64,000 bases of DNA from Epiperipatus broadwayi (lineage: Eukaryota; Onychophora; Udeonychophora; Euonychophora; Peripatidae), in contig JAQFVV010006246.1 in the NCBI GenBank assembly GCA_028023455.1, forward strand, positions 485,501 to 549,500. Direction: 5' to 3'. Every line of letters begins with the position of its first letter. Within the stretch, counting starts at the first letter, position 1. Below the pieces are notes generated by a model that worked only from the letters and a program-made list of their open reading frames with translations, was not told where the DNA came from and did no database searches. The position numbers and the translations under genes were made by a program. Positions 25,101 to 37,378 of this stretch are shown in pieces.

Positions 25101-25309
25101 GATAAACAGAGCAAAACTCTCCATACAGTATTGCCACCTGTGCTAAACAGAGTAATCAATGGATGCCAGTAGGTTTGTGCATAAAATCCCTATCTAGTGC
25201 CTACTCATCCAATATCCCCAGACTAGTTTCTGGCTTGTGGCCTTCGTCAGTGAGGAGCTTTGGATCTGAGAGCACTGCATCTAGATCTTAGGATCTAATG
25301 CAACTCTCT
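25101..25309 (+). repeat. Fold-back arm plus loop, left copy
   Basis: Direct repeat of 28861-29069 with few changes, running from GATAAACAGAGC through GGATCTAATGCAACTCTCT. It lacks the outermost 30 bp of the arm seen at 28831-28860. Confidence 0.85.
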
Positions 25310-25554
25310 AGCAACCACCTTTTATCTCTACTTAACTACAAAACTATGAGAATGAAATTGAAAACACAAAAATATTTTCAATCTAAGCTCAATACCTTAT
25401 ATAGTCATATGGGTCTGAACTCAGTTCAGCACCCATACCTTTAAGTGTCTTTGGCTCTTTTACAACCCTAGCCATCACTATCCTATTAGGCAGGATTGGT
25501 GTTAAACCATTAAGCATCACATGGTCACATTTTCTATCATCATCATCATCATTA

Positions 25555-27498
25555 TCAACCATTATCAATCCACTGCAGGATGAAGGTCTCTCCAAGTTTA
25601 ATCCATCTTCTCCGATCTTTAGCTTCTCTTCTCCACATCACCCCTACACATTTTCTTATTTCATCCATCCATCTTACATGTGGTCTCCTTCTGGGTCTTT
25701 TACAATCGTTTGGAATCCAGTTTAAAATTTCAATTGTCCATCTATTATCATCTCTTCTAGCAATATGTCCAGCCCAACTCCACTTTAATCTTTTAATTTT
25801 TTCAATGAGGTCAGTAACACCTGTTTGTTCTCTTACCCATACATTGCGTTTTCGATCTCTTCTTGTTACTCCCAACATACATCTCTCCATACTCCTTTGA
25901 GTGGTCTGAAGTCTCTGTATTGATCTTCTATTAAGTGTCCAAGTCTCAGATCCATAAGTAAGAACTGGTAAAACACATTTGTTAAAAACCTTTCTTTTCA
26001 AACACATAGGCATATTTCCTTTTAATATCAAGTTATTTCTACCAAAAGCACTCCAACCAAGTTTAATTCTATGATTAATTTCCTCTATTATGTTTCCATC
26101 TGTATTAATAATCTGACCAAGGTATTTGTAACTCTTAACTTCTTCTAATTCATCATAATCAATCTTTATTTTCATATTTTGAGCAAATCGATTAAACATT
26201 ACTTTAGTCTTTTTAACATTTATCTTTAGTCCTACTTTCCTACTTTCATCTGATAACTCCTGCAACATTTCCTGCAGCTTGGAAGCATTATTTGCAAAAA
26301 CAACTACATCATCTGCGAAATCTAAATGACTTAAATAATCTCCATTTACTTTCACTCCTTTAGTTTTCCATTTTAATCCACAAAATACTTCTTGCAGCAC
26401 TGCTGTAAAAAGTTTTGGAGATATGGAGTCACCTTGTCTTACACCTTTCTCAATGTTGACTTTCCCAGTATCATTATGTAATCTAATTGTTGCTGTTGCA
26501 TTTTTATAAATATTCTTTAAAATATGACAATATCCTGGATCTATACCTTGATGATCCAATGCTTTAATCACTGAAATGTTTATAGAATCAAATGCCTTTT
26601 CATAATCTACAAATCCAAAACATAATGACAACTCATATTCATTTGTCCTTTCTATAACTTCTCTCAATACTTGAATATGATCTACTGTACTAAAACCACT
26701 TTTAAATCCAGCTTGTTCTCTTGGTTGGTGAAAATCCAAGGTTCTCTGTAGACGAGTTGTAATTATCTTGGTAAAAATTTTATATAAAACTGATAAAAGG
26801 CTGATAGGTCTGTAATTTCTAATATCTTCTTTATCACCTTTTTTAAATATTAATATTATTACTGCATTCTTCCAATCATCCGGTACATCTTTATCATTTA
26901 GACATTTGGTATATAACTTTGCTAATATTTTTTCTGTTTCTTCACCTGCTTCTTTTAATATATCAATTATAATTCCATCATTACCTGGAGCCTTTCCTTT
27001 TTTCATACATTTAATTGCATTTCTCACTTCTTCATTTAAAATTCTGGGCAATTCGGAAGATGTAATAGATATAAGAGGTACTTGTTCTTTATTACTATAT
27101 AATTCTTGATAAAAATCTTCTACCAATTTCATAATGTCATCCCTCTTTTTAGTAATAATTCCATCTTTTTTCCTTATTGCAGATATAAATTTTCTACCAA
27201 TACCAAAATGTTGTTTTACATTCTTAAGACTTTTATTTTCTTCTACAGCTTTTCTTGCTAGTTCACAGTTATACTTTCTTATATCATTTTCAACTCTTTT
27301 CCGCACCATTTTACAAAATTCGAGATATTCAATTCCTTTTAATGCATCATTCTTGCATATCTTCATATTCCTTCTTTTCTTCATAAGTTCTCTAGTCTCA
27401 GTAGAAATTTTATTAGTCAATTGCTGCTTTTTTCTACCAGCTATCTTTGTTACAGTTTTTAAAAGTGTATCAGTTATTTTCATATTAATTTCATTCAA
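25555..27498 (-). pseudogene. RTE LINE reverse transcriptase domain (rest of ORF)
   Basis: 647-codon open frame in the same register as the endonuclease piece; the 56 codons between them are open after the TGA. RT blocks visible: KAPGNDGI (169-176), [14 protein letters not shown] (228-241), [13 protein letters not shown] (262-274), [11 protein letters not shown] (296-306, first catalytic Asp), [11 protein letters not shown] (354-364), FADDVVVFA (394-402, catalytic Asp pair), [12 protein letters not shown]. The C-terminus has YGSETWTL and a basic [14 protein letters not shown] segment, common in RTE elements. The RT copies element RNA at the nicked target. No frameshift seen; only the upstream stop is a visible defect. 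Confidence 0.92.
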
Positions 27499-27666
27499 AT
27501 ATGAATCATGTTCAAAATCTACTAATACTTGAAACCGATTTGTAAGTTCTAATTTAAATTCATTAGAATGTTTCTGAAGATTAGAAATATCAACTATAAA
27601 TATAGTTTTTCTTAATAATTTTTGTCTCTCTAGTTTTACATTAACATGTATCTTACCCCTTACTAA

Positions 27667-28539
27667 TCAATGATCACTTCCTGTGTTAAATTTATTAAGA
27701 ACATTACAATCTTGAAATATGTATTTCCTGTTAGTCAAAATATAATCCAATTCTGCTGTACCTTCATTTGGATGCTTCCATGTCCATTTCCTTCTAACAT
27801 TTTTCTCAAAAAAAGAATTCATAATATAAAGTTTTTCCTTCTCTGCAAACTCCACAAGTCTATGTCCTCTCTCATTTCTATTACCATAACCAAAATTACC
27901 TACAACACTTTCATCTTTCATTTGTTTACCAATTCTAGCATTAAAATCTCCCATAACAATTTTAAAATGTTGTTTACTCTGATCAAAAGCCTTTTGTACA
28001 TCCATATAAAAATCTTCTACTACTTCATCACTGTGAGAACTTGTTGGGGCATAAACCTGAATTATCTGCATTTGATATCTGCTATTAAGTTGTATAACTA
28101 ATCTTGCCACTCTGTCTGATACACCATCAATCTCCACAATATTGTTCTTCCACTTTTTATTTATAATGAATCCTACTCCACTTGTATTTCCAATATTTGT
28201 GCCTTTATAATAGAGCATATTTCCACTTTTTAAATCAATTGTCTCTTCACCTTTTCTTGTAACTTCACAAAGTCCAATAATATCCCATTTAATATAAGAG
28301 AGTTCTTCTTCTAATTCTTGCAATCTTCCTTCACTTGAAAGTGATCTGCAGTTGTAAGTACCTAAATAAAAAGTCGTCATCAAATGGCAGCCTGGGTCTG
28401 CCTCCAGGATATTCTTAGCACCCTCCGCCTTCGGCCACCAACCGCTGCCTTGGTTGGTGACTTTACAGCCTCCTGGGATTAAGGGCCATGCTTTATTTTT
28501 GTCTGTCATAATTGTATAATTGGGAAAAATCTTTATCAT
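27667..28539 (-). pseudogene. RTE LINE endonuclease domain (first part of ORF)
   Basis: 290 codons ending in TGA at 27667-27669. Apurinic-type endonuclease motifs are in order: TYNCRSL (61-67), GLCEVTRKG (89-97, catalytic Glu), VYAPTSSHSD (162-171), VMGDFNARIG (195-204), WTWKHPNEG (252-260), LDYIL (264-268), SDH (288-290, catalytic His). The domain nicks target DNA to prime reverse transcription. The stop falls immediately after SDH, where family members usually have Arg. Since CGA to TGA is the commonest single change, this looks like one CpG transition. The frame continues unbroken into the RT part, so the two pieces were one protein. Confidence 0.9.
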
Positions 28540-28830
28540 TTACACAAACATTCATTCTGCCTTATCAGGCACTGAGAAGAAAGACCATGGTGTTTCTTGA
28601 TCTTAAACTCAGAGGTAAAAAGCCAATAAACTCACCACGCTGGCTAATGCGTGTTGGTGAGCAGCCCATCCATGTTCGTATACTATATGAATAAACATGT
28701 AGTAATAACAGCTGCAACGACAAGAACGTATGGAGTGGACATTAGGAATTTGCCCTGCTCGGTTCCTTTAAGGCCTCCAAGAGGAATCAAAGGGTCTCCT
28801 TTCAGTTAATAGCAAACTCCTTTCTGCAGC

Positions 28831-29221
28831 CACATTTCCTATACTAGCACATTAATTGTTGATAAACAGAGCAAAACTCTCCATAGAGTATTGCCACCTG
28901 TGCTAAACAGAATAATCAATGGATGCCAGAAAGCTTGTGCATAAAATCCCTATCTAATGCCTACTCATCCAATATCCCCAGATTAGTTTCTGGCTTGTGG
29001 CCTTCATCAGTGAGGAGCTTTGGATCTGAGAGCACTGCATCTAGATCTTAGGATCTAATGCAACCCTCTCTGGGGATATTGGATAAGTAGGCATTAGATA
29101 GGGATTTTATGCACAAGCCTTCTGGCATCCATTGATTACTCTGTTTAGCACAGGTGGCAATACTGTATGGAGAGTTTTTGCTCTGTTTATCAACAATTAA
29201 TGTGATAGTATAGGAAATGTG
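28831..29221. repeat. Complete fold-back unit, about 151-bp arms
   Basis: Left arm 28831-28981 and right arm 29070-29221 are near-perfect inverted repeats separated by an 88-bp loop. The outer ends are CACATTTCCTATACTA and TAGTATAGGAAATGTG. Related smaller fold-back at 46367-46534. Confidence 0.9.
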
Positions 29222-30085
29222 ATCATGTGATGCTCTAATACTGTTATGGTAACCAAGAGATGATGCAATACAATGTTTAACAATTGAATAAAAGTTTATT
29301 AACAATGAAAATGATATTAATGTCTTTAGAATATGACTATATACATGTAAACTTTATGATTTTGATTACAAATTTCAAATTATCACATTGTGATTTGCAT
29401 GAATAATATATATATATATATTCCATTAGCTTTACTTAAATCCCATTCAACACACAGGCTGACTTGATAGTAAATGAACATGTTTGAATTTATCGAAATA
29501 ATAAAATTATTAAAAATGTATTTCATAGTTAATTCCATTTAAAAATTATATATAAAATTCACACATACATGTGCATCTATGAAGATATAGATTACATAAA
29601 TTAATTCTATTAATTAGACTTTTGTTTTTCAGTCAATAAAAATATTTTCTTTTATTTTTTTTTAAAACAATAAAGTCAATTTTTTTTGACAGGTAACTCA
29701 AAAGTTTTTTTATGACATGTTACTCTCAATTAATTAATTACATATTTACATTAATCTAAAAAAGATTTTTGTAGTCCTGTTTTTCTTTTTTCAAAATAAA
29801 TTGTTCATAAATAAATCATTACTTTTAGATTTTAATTCAATTCAAGCAAAATTATTTACTTGTTATTCTTTAAAATATATAGAATTTTAAATGCCATTTT
29901 TACCAAAGAATTTATGTTGCTTGTATTATAGAGAAAGACGCCGTAGGATGGCATCATTTTCACGCTAAAACTATAAAATATGAACATTCATGGGCCATTG
30001 ATTTTAATAATTTTTCTGTGCTTTTTTGTAATGCGAAAATAAAAACAAAACAAAATCATCTTTTTTAAATATTATTTTTTATTAA

Positions 30086-30851
30086 CCCTCTTCCCGCCTC
30101 TTACGAGGCTTCTCATCGACAGCTGATGTCACTCTAATTCCATTATTTTTAATGCTAGGATAGTCGTTTGACAGTTATTGATTAGGTTTTAAAAAGTTCT
30201 GTAAGATGGTGCCCTCTTCCGAATTATTTTACAAGTAAAAAATCAATAAAACCGCATTTAAAGCTAAACAAAGAAAGAAGCTTGTTGGTGATTGGCTGTC
30301 ATCCGGCTCTCAGCTGAAAAAGATATTCTGATTGGCTGGAACGAACAAAGAAACCACCTGATTAAAGAAAATAAAGAAAAACACTGAGATTTTCATTTCA
30401 AATGTGATTTAAGGTTTAAAAAAAGTATATTCTGGGAAATTAAAATCATTTTCATAGGGTATAATAAAAAAACAAAATTATTTTCAAAAATATTGAAGAT
30501 TTTAGTAAAAATATTTAAGATTTAGCAAAAAGAAATCTTTATTTTTCCATAACGTAAAATTGAAAAAAAGCATTTACATCAGCATTTTTTTTGTTTATAC
30601 GTTCGCTTTTATTTTGCCGAAATTGAATATTTTATAGTAAATAAATAGCAATTTATTTTTGAAAGAACTTTCGTTCACTTTCGTAACCTGAAAAATTAGT
30701 AATATAATTTTTATAAACGTATCTGAGTTGAATTTAATATTATAGGCAAATATGTTTTAACAATATGTTTTGTCTTCAGTTTTTGAGTTGGCCAATTAAA
30801 TGATTTGATTTTTACCTCTTACAACCAATAATATAATTAGTGGTTTAAGGG
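30086..30851. mobile_element. TTAA-flanked (piggyBac-type) MITE, copy 1
   Basis: Flanked by TTAA at 30082-30085 and 30852-30855. Ends are CCCTCTTCCCGCC and GGTTTAAGGG, so TIR identity is only partial. Homologous in reverse orientation to 42834-43778: both contain CTGTAAGATG, then GCCCTC, then ATTATTTTACAAGTAAAAAA, then GATTGGCTG, and both have TTGGCCAAT near the far end. No coding sequence. Confidence 0.6.
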
Positions 30852-31063
30852 TTAACATACACAATTTAAATGATAATAATAAATGTAAAATAAAATCAAC
30901 TAATTACAATTTGATTCATGTTTTTTATATCGTATTCTTTTTAAATTGTGTTACAGCTTTTTTTTAGCAATTTTCTATCGGATATTTTTTTACTTGTGTT
31001 ATGACTTTTTTTGTTGTTATTTAACTAAAAAATAATAATCGTAATAAAAATAAAAGTTGTTAT

Positions 31064-31128
31064 GGTTAGATTTAGGGTTAGTTTAGGGTTAGTTTTAGGG
31101 TTAGTTTAGGATTAAGTTTAGGGTTAGT
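31064..31128 (+). repeat. Telomere-like TTAGGG array, interstitial
   Basis: About 65 bp of degenerate repeats of the form TTTAGGGTTAGTTTAGGG, five to six units, inside the TA-flanked TIR element. Confidence 0.75.
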
Positions 31129-32890
31129 GTTCTGTTTGTTTGCAATGCTAAAATAAAAAAATTCAAAATCGTAACCGTACTCGGACAGAAGAAAGAAACT
31201 CAAACTTTTTAAAATAACAACAAACACATACAAATGTCTTCTTTATTTATTAAACATGTTTATAATATTTGCTTTTTATTAAATTTACAAAAAACCTGTA
31301 TATTTGGACTTTTCTTATGCATATTTTTTCTCGTTCTTTTTCACTTCAAAAATATACAGACAGTAGAATCTTCTTTGTCACGTTACCTAATTGCAACTCA
31401 ATAAAAACATAGATATTTAACATTTACCCAAATAAAAGTTCAATACAGTACATTGTAAAAAGTCTTATAATTATTGTTTTAAAAAATCTGAACATTTCAA
31501 TAGTTTAAAATAAAAAAAAATCCAATGAAAACAACATTTCAATACAATTCAAATACAAACTCTCATCAAGCCGTAATTATTTTATAAATTGTGTGAATTC
31601 AGAAAATGTAATTGCTGCTTAGCAACATACATACTGTACTGTGATGCAACATAGTGGCCTGCATTCTGTAGCACAACAAAAAAGTTGTATTATAAAAAAT
31701 GCAGGTTCGAACATGTTGGCTGCAGAAACAGCATTTTTGTGTTTTAGCATGAAAACTGCACCATAGAATGGCATCTTTAGCTATAAGATGAGTACCGAAT
31801 TTATTTAAAATTTCATTTGCATTATATAATGCTATTCACCACTGTGTATACATTTATCTGTGCTTCTCTTTGTGAGTTGGTTTTGGTGAGATAGGTATAG
31901 TCCAGGATTGTCATAATCAGAAAGGTATACTCAGGTATTTTGGCATTCTCCTTTCTGTCTAGGGCTTGGTGACCTTCAGGCCAGAAAACTATCTTTTAGA
32001 ACACAGGCTAATTGATTTATTTTAAATTGACCCAGTCTTCAAGTGAATCAAAATTCTAGTATGTAGAATTAGTAGACTGCTCACTGCTGGATCTGCTGGC
32101 TTGACTTCAGCTACATCTTCATGGGAGCTATTTTTATTTTCCTAACTCTCCAAACATCAATTCTGCTAGCAAACTGCTTCACAAAAATATTAAGACAAGA
32201 AATGTCTGCAAAAATTACTATCCAAACTTTGTTGCTGGCCTATTTGGCCACTGCTTTTCAAAATATTTAAACCAGACTCTTCTGGCCAGCTCTTACCAAA
32301 ACTGCAAGCAAACTGAACTGATATTTCTTTATCAGCCCTTTTATAGAATCATCTGAGGTGATAAAATACATTGCAGGCTGTTTTAAATCTGTCTAATCAT
32401 TTTTGATCTTGAGGTGATAAAAACACAGTAACTGAAAACAGTTTTTTCTGTCCAATCTTTATCTTGATTAAAATCAATTTTAATCTTTTCAAATCACTTT
32501 TTATTACAAGCTACTTTTGGAAGCAACTTTGAAATTTTATTATGTTTTTACTTTAATCCTTTGCAATGGTTAATCTACAAATATTTTTTTAAATTGATAA
32601 AAGAAATGTATACAAGCATTATTTCAAAAACAAATCATGCTTGTTTTTAAATTCAAAATCAAAATTACAATATTAATTTATTTATATCTTTTTAAATATT
32701 TTAATTTATAATAAAGTTCTATTTTAAATCCAGAGTTATTTAACCATTTATTTATTAATTTTATTCCAAGAGAATGTAGAAAATAGCTACAAAAATTTAT
32801 ATCTGTGTTTATTTCTTTCTCTTCTTTCAACTTGATATATATTTGAGCACATACTATATTGTTGTGTGCCATATAACAGACCTGTTATAC

Positions 32891-33648
32891 TGAATAAATT
32901 GATAATTAACTGGGCACTGATATGATTCTTTTGCAATGCTTTTCTAATCTTAATAAGAAGAAATTAAAACTTTCTTTGTTGATCTGTTTTTCACACTGTC
33001 TATCAGTGCACAAAAACAAGTTGTGATAATTTTAGAAAATAATTTGTTTCTAAAAATAAAACAAAGATACTATTATTCAAAGTTTATCAAAATTGATAAC
33101 AACCAGATTTTTTATTAAATTTTGCTTAAATTTATTATATTTGTGCAATAGCAGAATGTGATTAATAACACCAAAACAGTACAAAATAATAAAAAAGGTT
33201 AACCTAATTGTTTAAGTTACAAATAGTATCATATCATTTTAAAGTTGAAATATCATTTTTGTTTGTTAATCATTTATATACTCCTCTTATTAGTTTATAA
33301 TGTATATTACAAAGTTTGTTCAGAAAATTATGGAAGGTTATTAGTTGAGGATTGAAAATGTGTTTCTGTTTTATATTAAACTGTGTTACTGAAAGAATTT
33401 GATAAAGTAGTTATTGAAATTAATTTTAAATGTTCTCCCAAAGTTCATTGCAAGAAATTTAAAAATATATTGTCCTGAATAATTTATTGAGTTTTTAAAG
33501 TTTTCATAAGTATTTCAAACATTTTTGCAGTTGAAAAATTTATTATCTTGCCACTTTATTAAGATTCATTTAATATTTTTTGAAGATTTGATTTTGTACC
33601 ATTTTCTGAGTTTACAGATTGTTAAATATAATTCAAAAAAGTCATATA
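32891..33648. other. AT-rich sequence, nothing recognised
   Basis: No supported gene or repeat boundary between the large repeat and the target duplication of RTE copy 2. Confidence 0.3.
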
Positions 33649-33768
33649 TCTTTGTTTCAATGAATCATTCACAATGATTTATTAGTTTTATTATAAGTAG
33701 CCATCTAGAATATTGCCAAAAATTATAAAATGAAAAGCCATTGTTAAATCCAATGAAATGGTATATCA
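33649..33768 (+). repeat. Left target duplication of RTE copy 2 (about 120 bp)
   Basis: From TCTTTGTTTCAATGAATC to ATGGTATATCATT; matches 44391-44512 with few differences. It directly abuts the ATC-repeat 3' end of the LINE. Confidence 0.85.
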
Positions 33769-35787
33769 TTCATCATCATCATCATTAAACTATCAATCAC
33801 TGCAAGATGAAAGTCTCTCCAAGTTCAATTCATTTTCTCCGATCTTTAGCTTCTCTTCTCCACATCATCCCTACAAACTTTCTTAATTCATCCACCCATC
33901 TCACATGTGGTCTCTTTTTAGGTCTTGTATTATCTCTAGGAATCCAGTTTAAGATTTCAATTGTCCATCTATTATCATCTCTTCTAGCAATATGTCCAGC
34001 CCAACTCCACTTCAGTCTTTTAATTTTTTCAATGAGGTCAGAAACACCTATTTGTTCTCTTACCCATATATTGTGTTTTCAATCTCTTCTTGTTACTCCC
34101 AACATGCATCTCTCCATACTTCTTTGAGTGGTCTGATGTCTCTGTGTTGCTCCTCTATTAAGTATCCAAGTCTCAGATCCATAGGTAAGAACTGACAAAC
34201 ACATTTATTAAAAATCTTCCTTTTTAAACACATAGATATATTTCCTTTTAATATCAAGTTATTTCTACTAAATGCACTCCAACCAAGTTTAATTCTATTA
34301 TTAATTTCAGCCATTATGTTTCTATCTGTAATAATAATCTGACCAAGGTATTTGTAACTGTTAACTTCTTCTAACTCATCATAATCAATCTCTATTTTCA
34401 TATTTTGAGAAAATCCATTAAACATTACTTTAGTCTTTTTAACATTTATCTTTAGTCCTACTTTCATTTGAAAATACCTGCAACATTTTCTGCAGCTCTA
34501 ACACATTATTTGCAAAAACAACTACATCATCTGCAAAATCTAAATGATGTAAATAATCTCAATTTACTTTCCCTTTTTTAGTTTCCCATTTTAATCCACA
34601 AAATACTTCTTGAAGCACTACTGTAAAATATTTTGGAGATATGAAGTCACTCTGTTTTACACTCTTCTGAATGTTGACTTTCCCAGTGTTGCATTTTTAT
34701 AAATATTCTTTAAAATATGATATCCCAGATATAGACCTTGATGATCCAATCCTTTAATCACTGAAAAAATGTTTATAGAATCAAATGCCTTTTCATAATC
34801 TACAAATCCAAAGCATAATGGCAACTTATATTCATTTGTCCTTGTTATAATTTCTCTCAATACCTGGATATGATCTACTGTACTAAAACCACTTTTAAAA
34901 CTAGCTTGTTCCCTTGATTGGTGGAAATCCAATGTTCTCTGTAGACGAGTTGTAATTATCTTGTAAAATTGTTAGATAAAACTGATAAAAGGCTGATAGG
35001 TCTGTAATTTCTAATATCTTTTTTATCATCTTTTTAAAATATTAATATTATTACTGCATTCTTCCAATCATCTGGTACATCTTTATCATTTAGACATTCG
35101 GTATATAACTTTGCTAAAAAAATTTCAATTTCTTCACCTGCTTCTTTTAATATATCAATTATAATTCCATCATTACCTGGAGCCTTTCCTTTCTTCATAC
35201 ATTTAATTGCATGTCTCACTTCTTCATTTAAAACTCTGGGGCAATTCAGAAGATATAATAGATATAGAAGGTACTTGTTCTTTATTACTATATAATTCTT
35301 GATAAAAATCTTCTACCAATTTCATGATGTCAGCTCTCTTTTTAGTAATAATTTTATTTTTTTTCCTATTGCAGATATAAATTTCCTACCAATACCAAAA
35401 TGTTGTTTTACATTCTTGAGACTTTTATTTTCTTCTACAGCTTTCATTGCTAGTTCACAGTTATACTTTCTTATATCATTTTAACTCTTTTCCGCACCAA
35501 TTTACAAAATTCAAGATATTCAATCTTTTTTAATGCATCATTTTTGTATATCTTCATATTCCTTCTTTTCTTCATACATTCTCTAGTCTCATTAGAAATT
35601 TTATTGGTCAATTGCTACGGTTTTCTACCAGATATCTTTGTTGCAGTTTTTAAAAGTGTATCAGAGATTGTCATATTAATTTCATTAAAATCTGAATCAT
35701 GTTCAAAATCTACCAATACTTGAAACCAATTTGTAAGTTCTAATTTAAATTCATTAGAATGTTTTTGAAGATTATGAATATCAACTG
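33769..35787 (-). pseudogene. RTE LINE copy 2, RT part (decayed)
   Basis: Minus-strand relative of copy 1 with the same RT order (KAPGNDGI near 35165, [11 protein letters not shown] near 34800, NVKKTKVM near 34440) and the same ATCATC 3' end. It is broken by many small indels and stops. At 35787 it is interrupted inside the linker between endonuclease and RT; the missing 5' continuation is at 44118-44389, on the far side of the nested element. Inactive and clearly older than copy 1. Confidence 0.9.
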
Positions 35788-37228
35788 TGTACCAGTCAAA
35801 ACATGTTTATTCATCTAACATGAGCTGGAACTCACAAACTGTACTTCAAACCCAGTCAAACCCGAGATTTAGATCAGGACCAGCCTGAATTCAAACCCAC
35901 TCTCTAAGCCCCAGATCTACCACCTAATGAATAATATAATAGTGATGGCACATGAGAATTAATTTTAATCCAACGCACTAGCAAAGCAGAGAAGACAATG
36001 AGACATCTATTAACTATGACTAAACTAAAATATATATAAGCATGACTGTACTTTTGGAAGTGGAAAAAAGAGGAATTCGAACTACTCAAGTAAGTTAGAC
36101 AATAAAAATATAGTTTAATAAAATGACAAATTATTATACATTATGGCTTAATTAATTGCATACAATAGTATGTGTGTGAATGAGCAAGCGGTAGACGATT
36201 ACATAATGTCATTCATGCAATTATTTCTCATATGCTCTTTATTAGCTAAATTATATATTATAAATAAGCACACATCTTTGGTGGGTCCAATATTAAAATG
36301 CCAATCGATTATTAGAAAGAATTTACATAAAATTGCTATTAATGCTTTGATTTATGGTTCTGAAACATGGTGACTAACATATGATTTCAAGAGCATTCTG
36401 GGATTTATTACAGATATAATATAAACCATTTTCACACCATTACGGTCTTGAAAATACATTGAAAATATATATTTGATTATATGACAAAATATTTAATGAA
36501 AATTCTCTTAATTAGCACTGGTAAGAAGAACGCTTTATTTTCCCCTAGGCATACTCTTAAATACAGAAATAATAAACTATGGCGGGATTGTATAATATTG
36601 AAATAAATTTAATTAATAAGACTACTAATAGCTGGCATTTATATATATTTTGAGCAGAGTGCAATTATAATATTATTATAGCATTAAAATTAGATCATAA
36701 GCAAAAGAAATAATAATAATAATATGAAGTTTGGGTGGTATTGACATAATGGCAAATAACTAAAAGGAAAAGGTAGTGCTTCTAGATGAAAATGAAGTGG
36801 ATAGGCATGCCGTGATCATCGCTGACATGCAGGCCTTTGATACAAAGAAAGTGGATAGGCATAGCATGTGCTAGACTTAGGGAATCACCGCCAGAGGCCC
36901 TTTTATACAAAATAAGTGGATATGCATAGCATGTGCAAAACTTATGGGAATCACCGCCAGAGACATTTTATATGAAATTAATGGCCTGGGAAGATTATCC
37001 TCAGGACAAGGCTTGAGAAGAAATCTATGGGTTCGATCTTGTTGCAGTCTCCATATTAGATTAGAAGCACATAATATATATATATATATATAATTTACAA
37101 AAATAAGCCAAATGTCAGTAACACAGTACGGATGAATGTCACTAATGACATGAAATATAATTTACTGCTTTAAAATAGATGACCCTTCTTTGAATGCCAT
37201 AATTTATACAGATAATACACTATGCAGT

Positions 37229-37378
<150 letters not shown>

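Larger units (their letters stand above)
25536..28830 (-). mobile_element. RTE-clade LINE, near full length (copy 1)
   Basis: Minus-strand non-LTR retrotransposon: a roughly 290-bp 5' region (28540-28830), one long frame of 995 codons with a single internal stop, then a short 3' tail ending in a GAT/ATC trinucleotide run (25536-25552), the usual RTE 3' end. There is no separate ORF1, as in RTE elements. A second, older copy lies at 33769-35787 plus 44118-44389. Confidence 0.85.
25101..29236. mobile_element. Fold-back composite insertion carrying an RTE LINE
   Basis: Flanked by GCTCTAATAC on the left (about 25089-25098) and again on the right (29227-29245 region). The uninterrupted relative near 55890 has one GCTCTATAAT. 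The left end (from 25101) and the right end (to about 29192) are inverted copies of a GATAAACAGAGCAAAACTC sequence, so the 4.1-kb block has terminal inverted repeats. Internal order: arm plus loop (25101-25309), 226 bp of other sequence, RTE LINE (25536-28830), arm, loop, inverted arm (28831-29221). A 9-10-bp duplication with long TIRs is typical of Mutator-like elements, but no transposase is present. The order of events is not resolved. Confidence 0.55.
29931..31781. mobile_element. TIR element with TA target sites (non-autonomous)
   Basis: The ends are imperfect inverted repeats of about 35 bp: GAGAAAGACGCC and further in TTTTCACGCTAAAAC at the left; GTTTTAGCATGAAAA and GGCATCTTTAGC at the right. 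Both ends are flanked by TA. The related repeat copy near 56825-56850 lacks the block. No frame above 60 codons, so no transposase. TA duplication suggests the Tc1/mariner/IS630 superfamily. It contains the TTAA element at 30086-30851 and a telomere-like array. Confidence 0.6.
24680..32890 (+). repeat. Large dispersed repeat, copy 1 (interrupted)
   Basis: Collinear by eye with 55450-57730 on the same strand. Shared segments include GATGCACAAACTTAAGT, ACTAAATAAAATGTAGTGCA, GATTTTGAT near 29355 and the AGCACATACTATATTGTTG segment near 32845. Relative to that copy, this one carries two extra blocks, 25101-29236 and 29931-31783, each with its own target duplication. No coding potential in the shared part. 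Nature unknown: it could be an old non-autonomous transposon or a segmental duplication. Confidence 0.65.

Noticed and set aside
25580-25900. 106-codon plus-strand frame, repeated at 33807-34127
   Set aside because: Antisense shadow of the RTE reverse transcriptase in both LINE copies.
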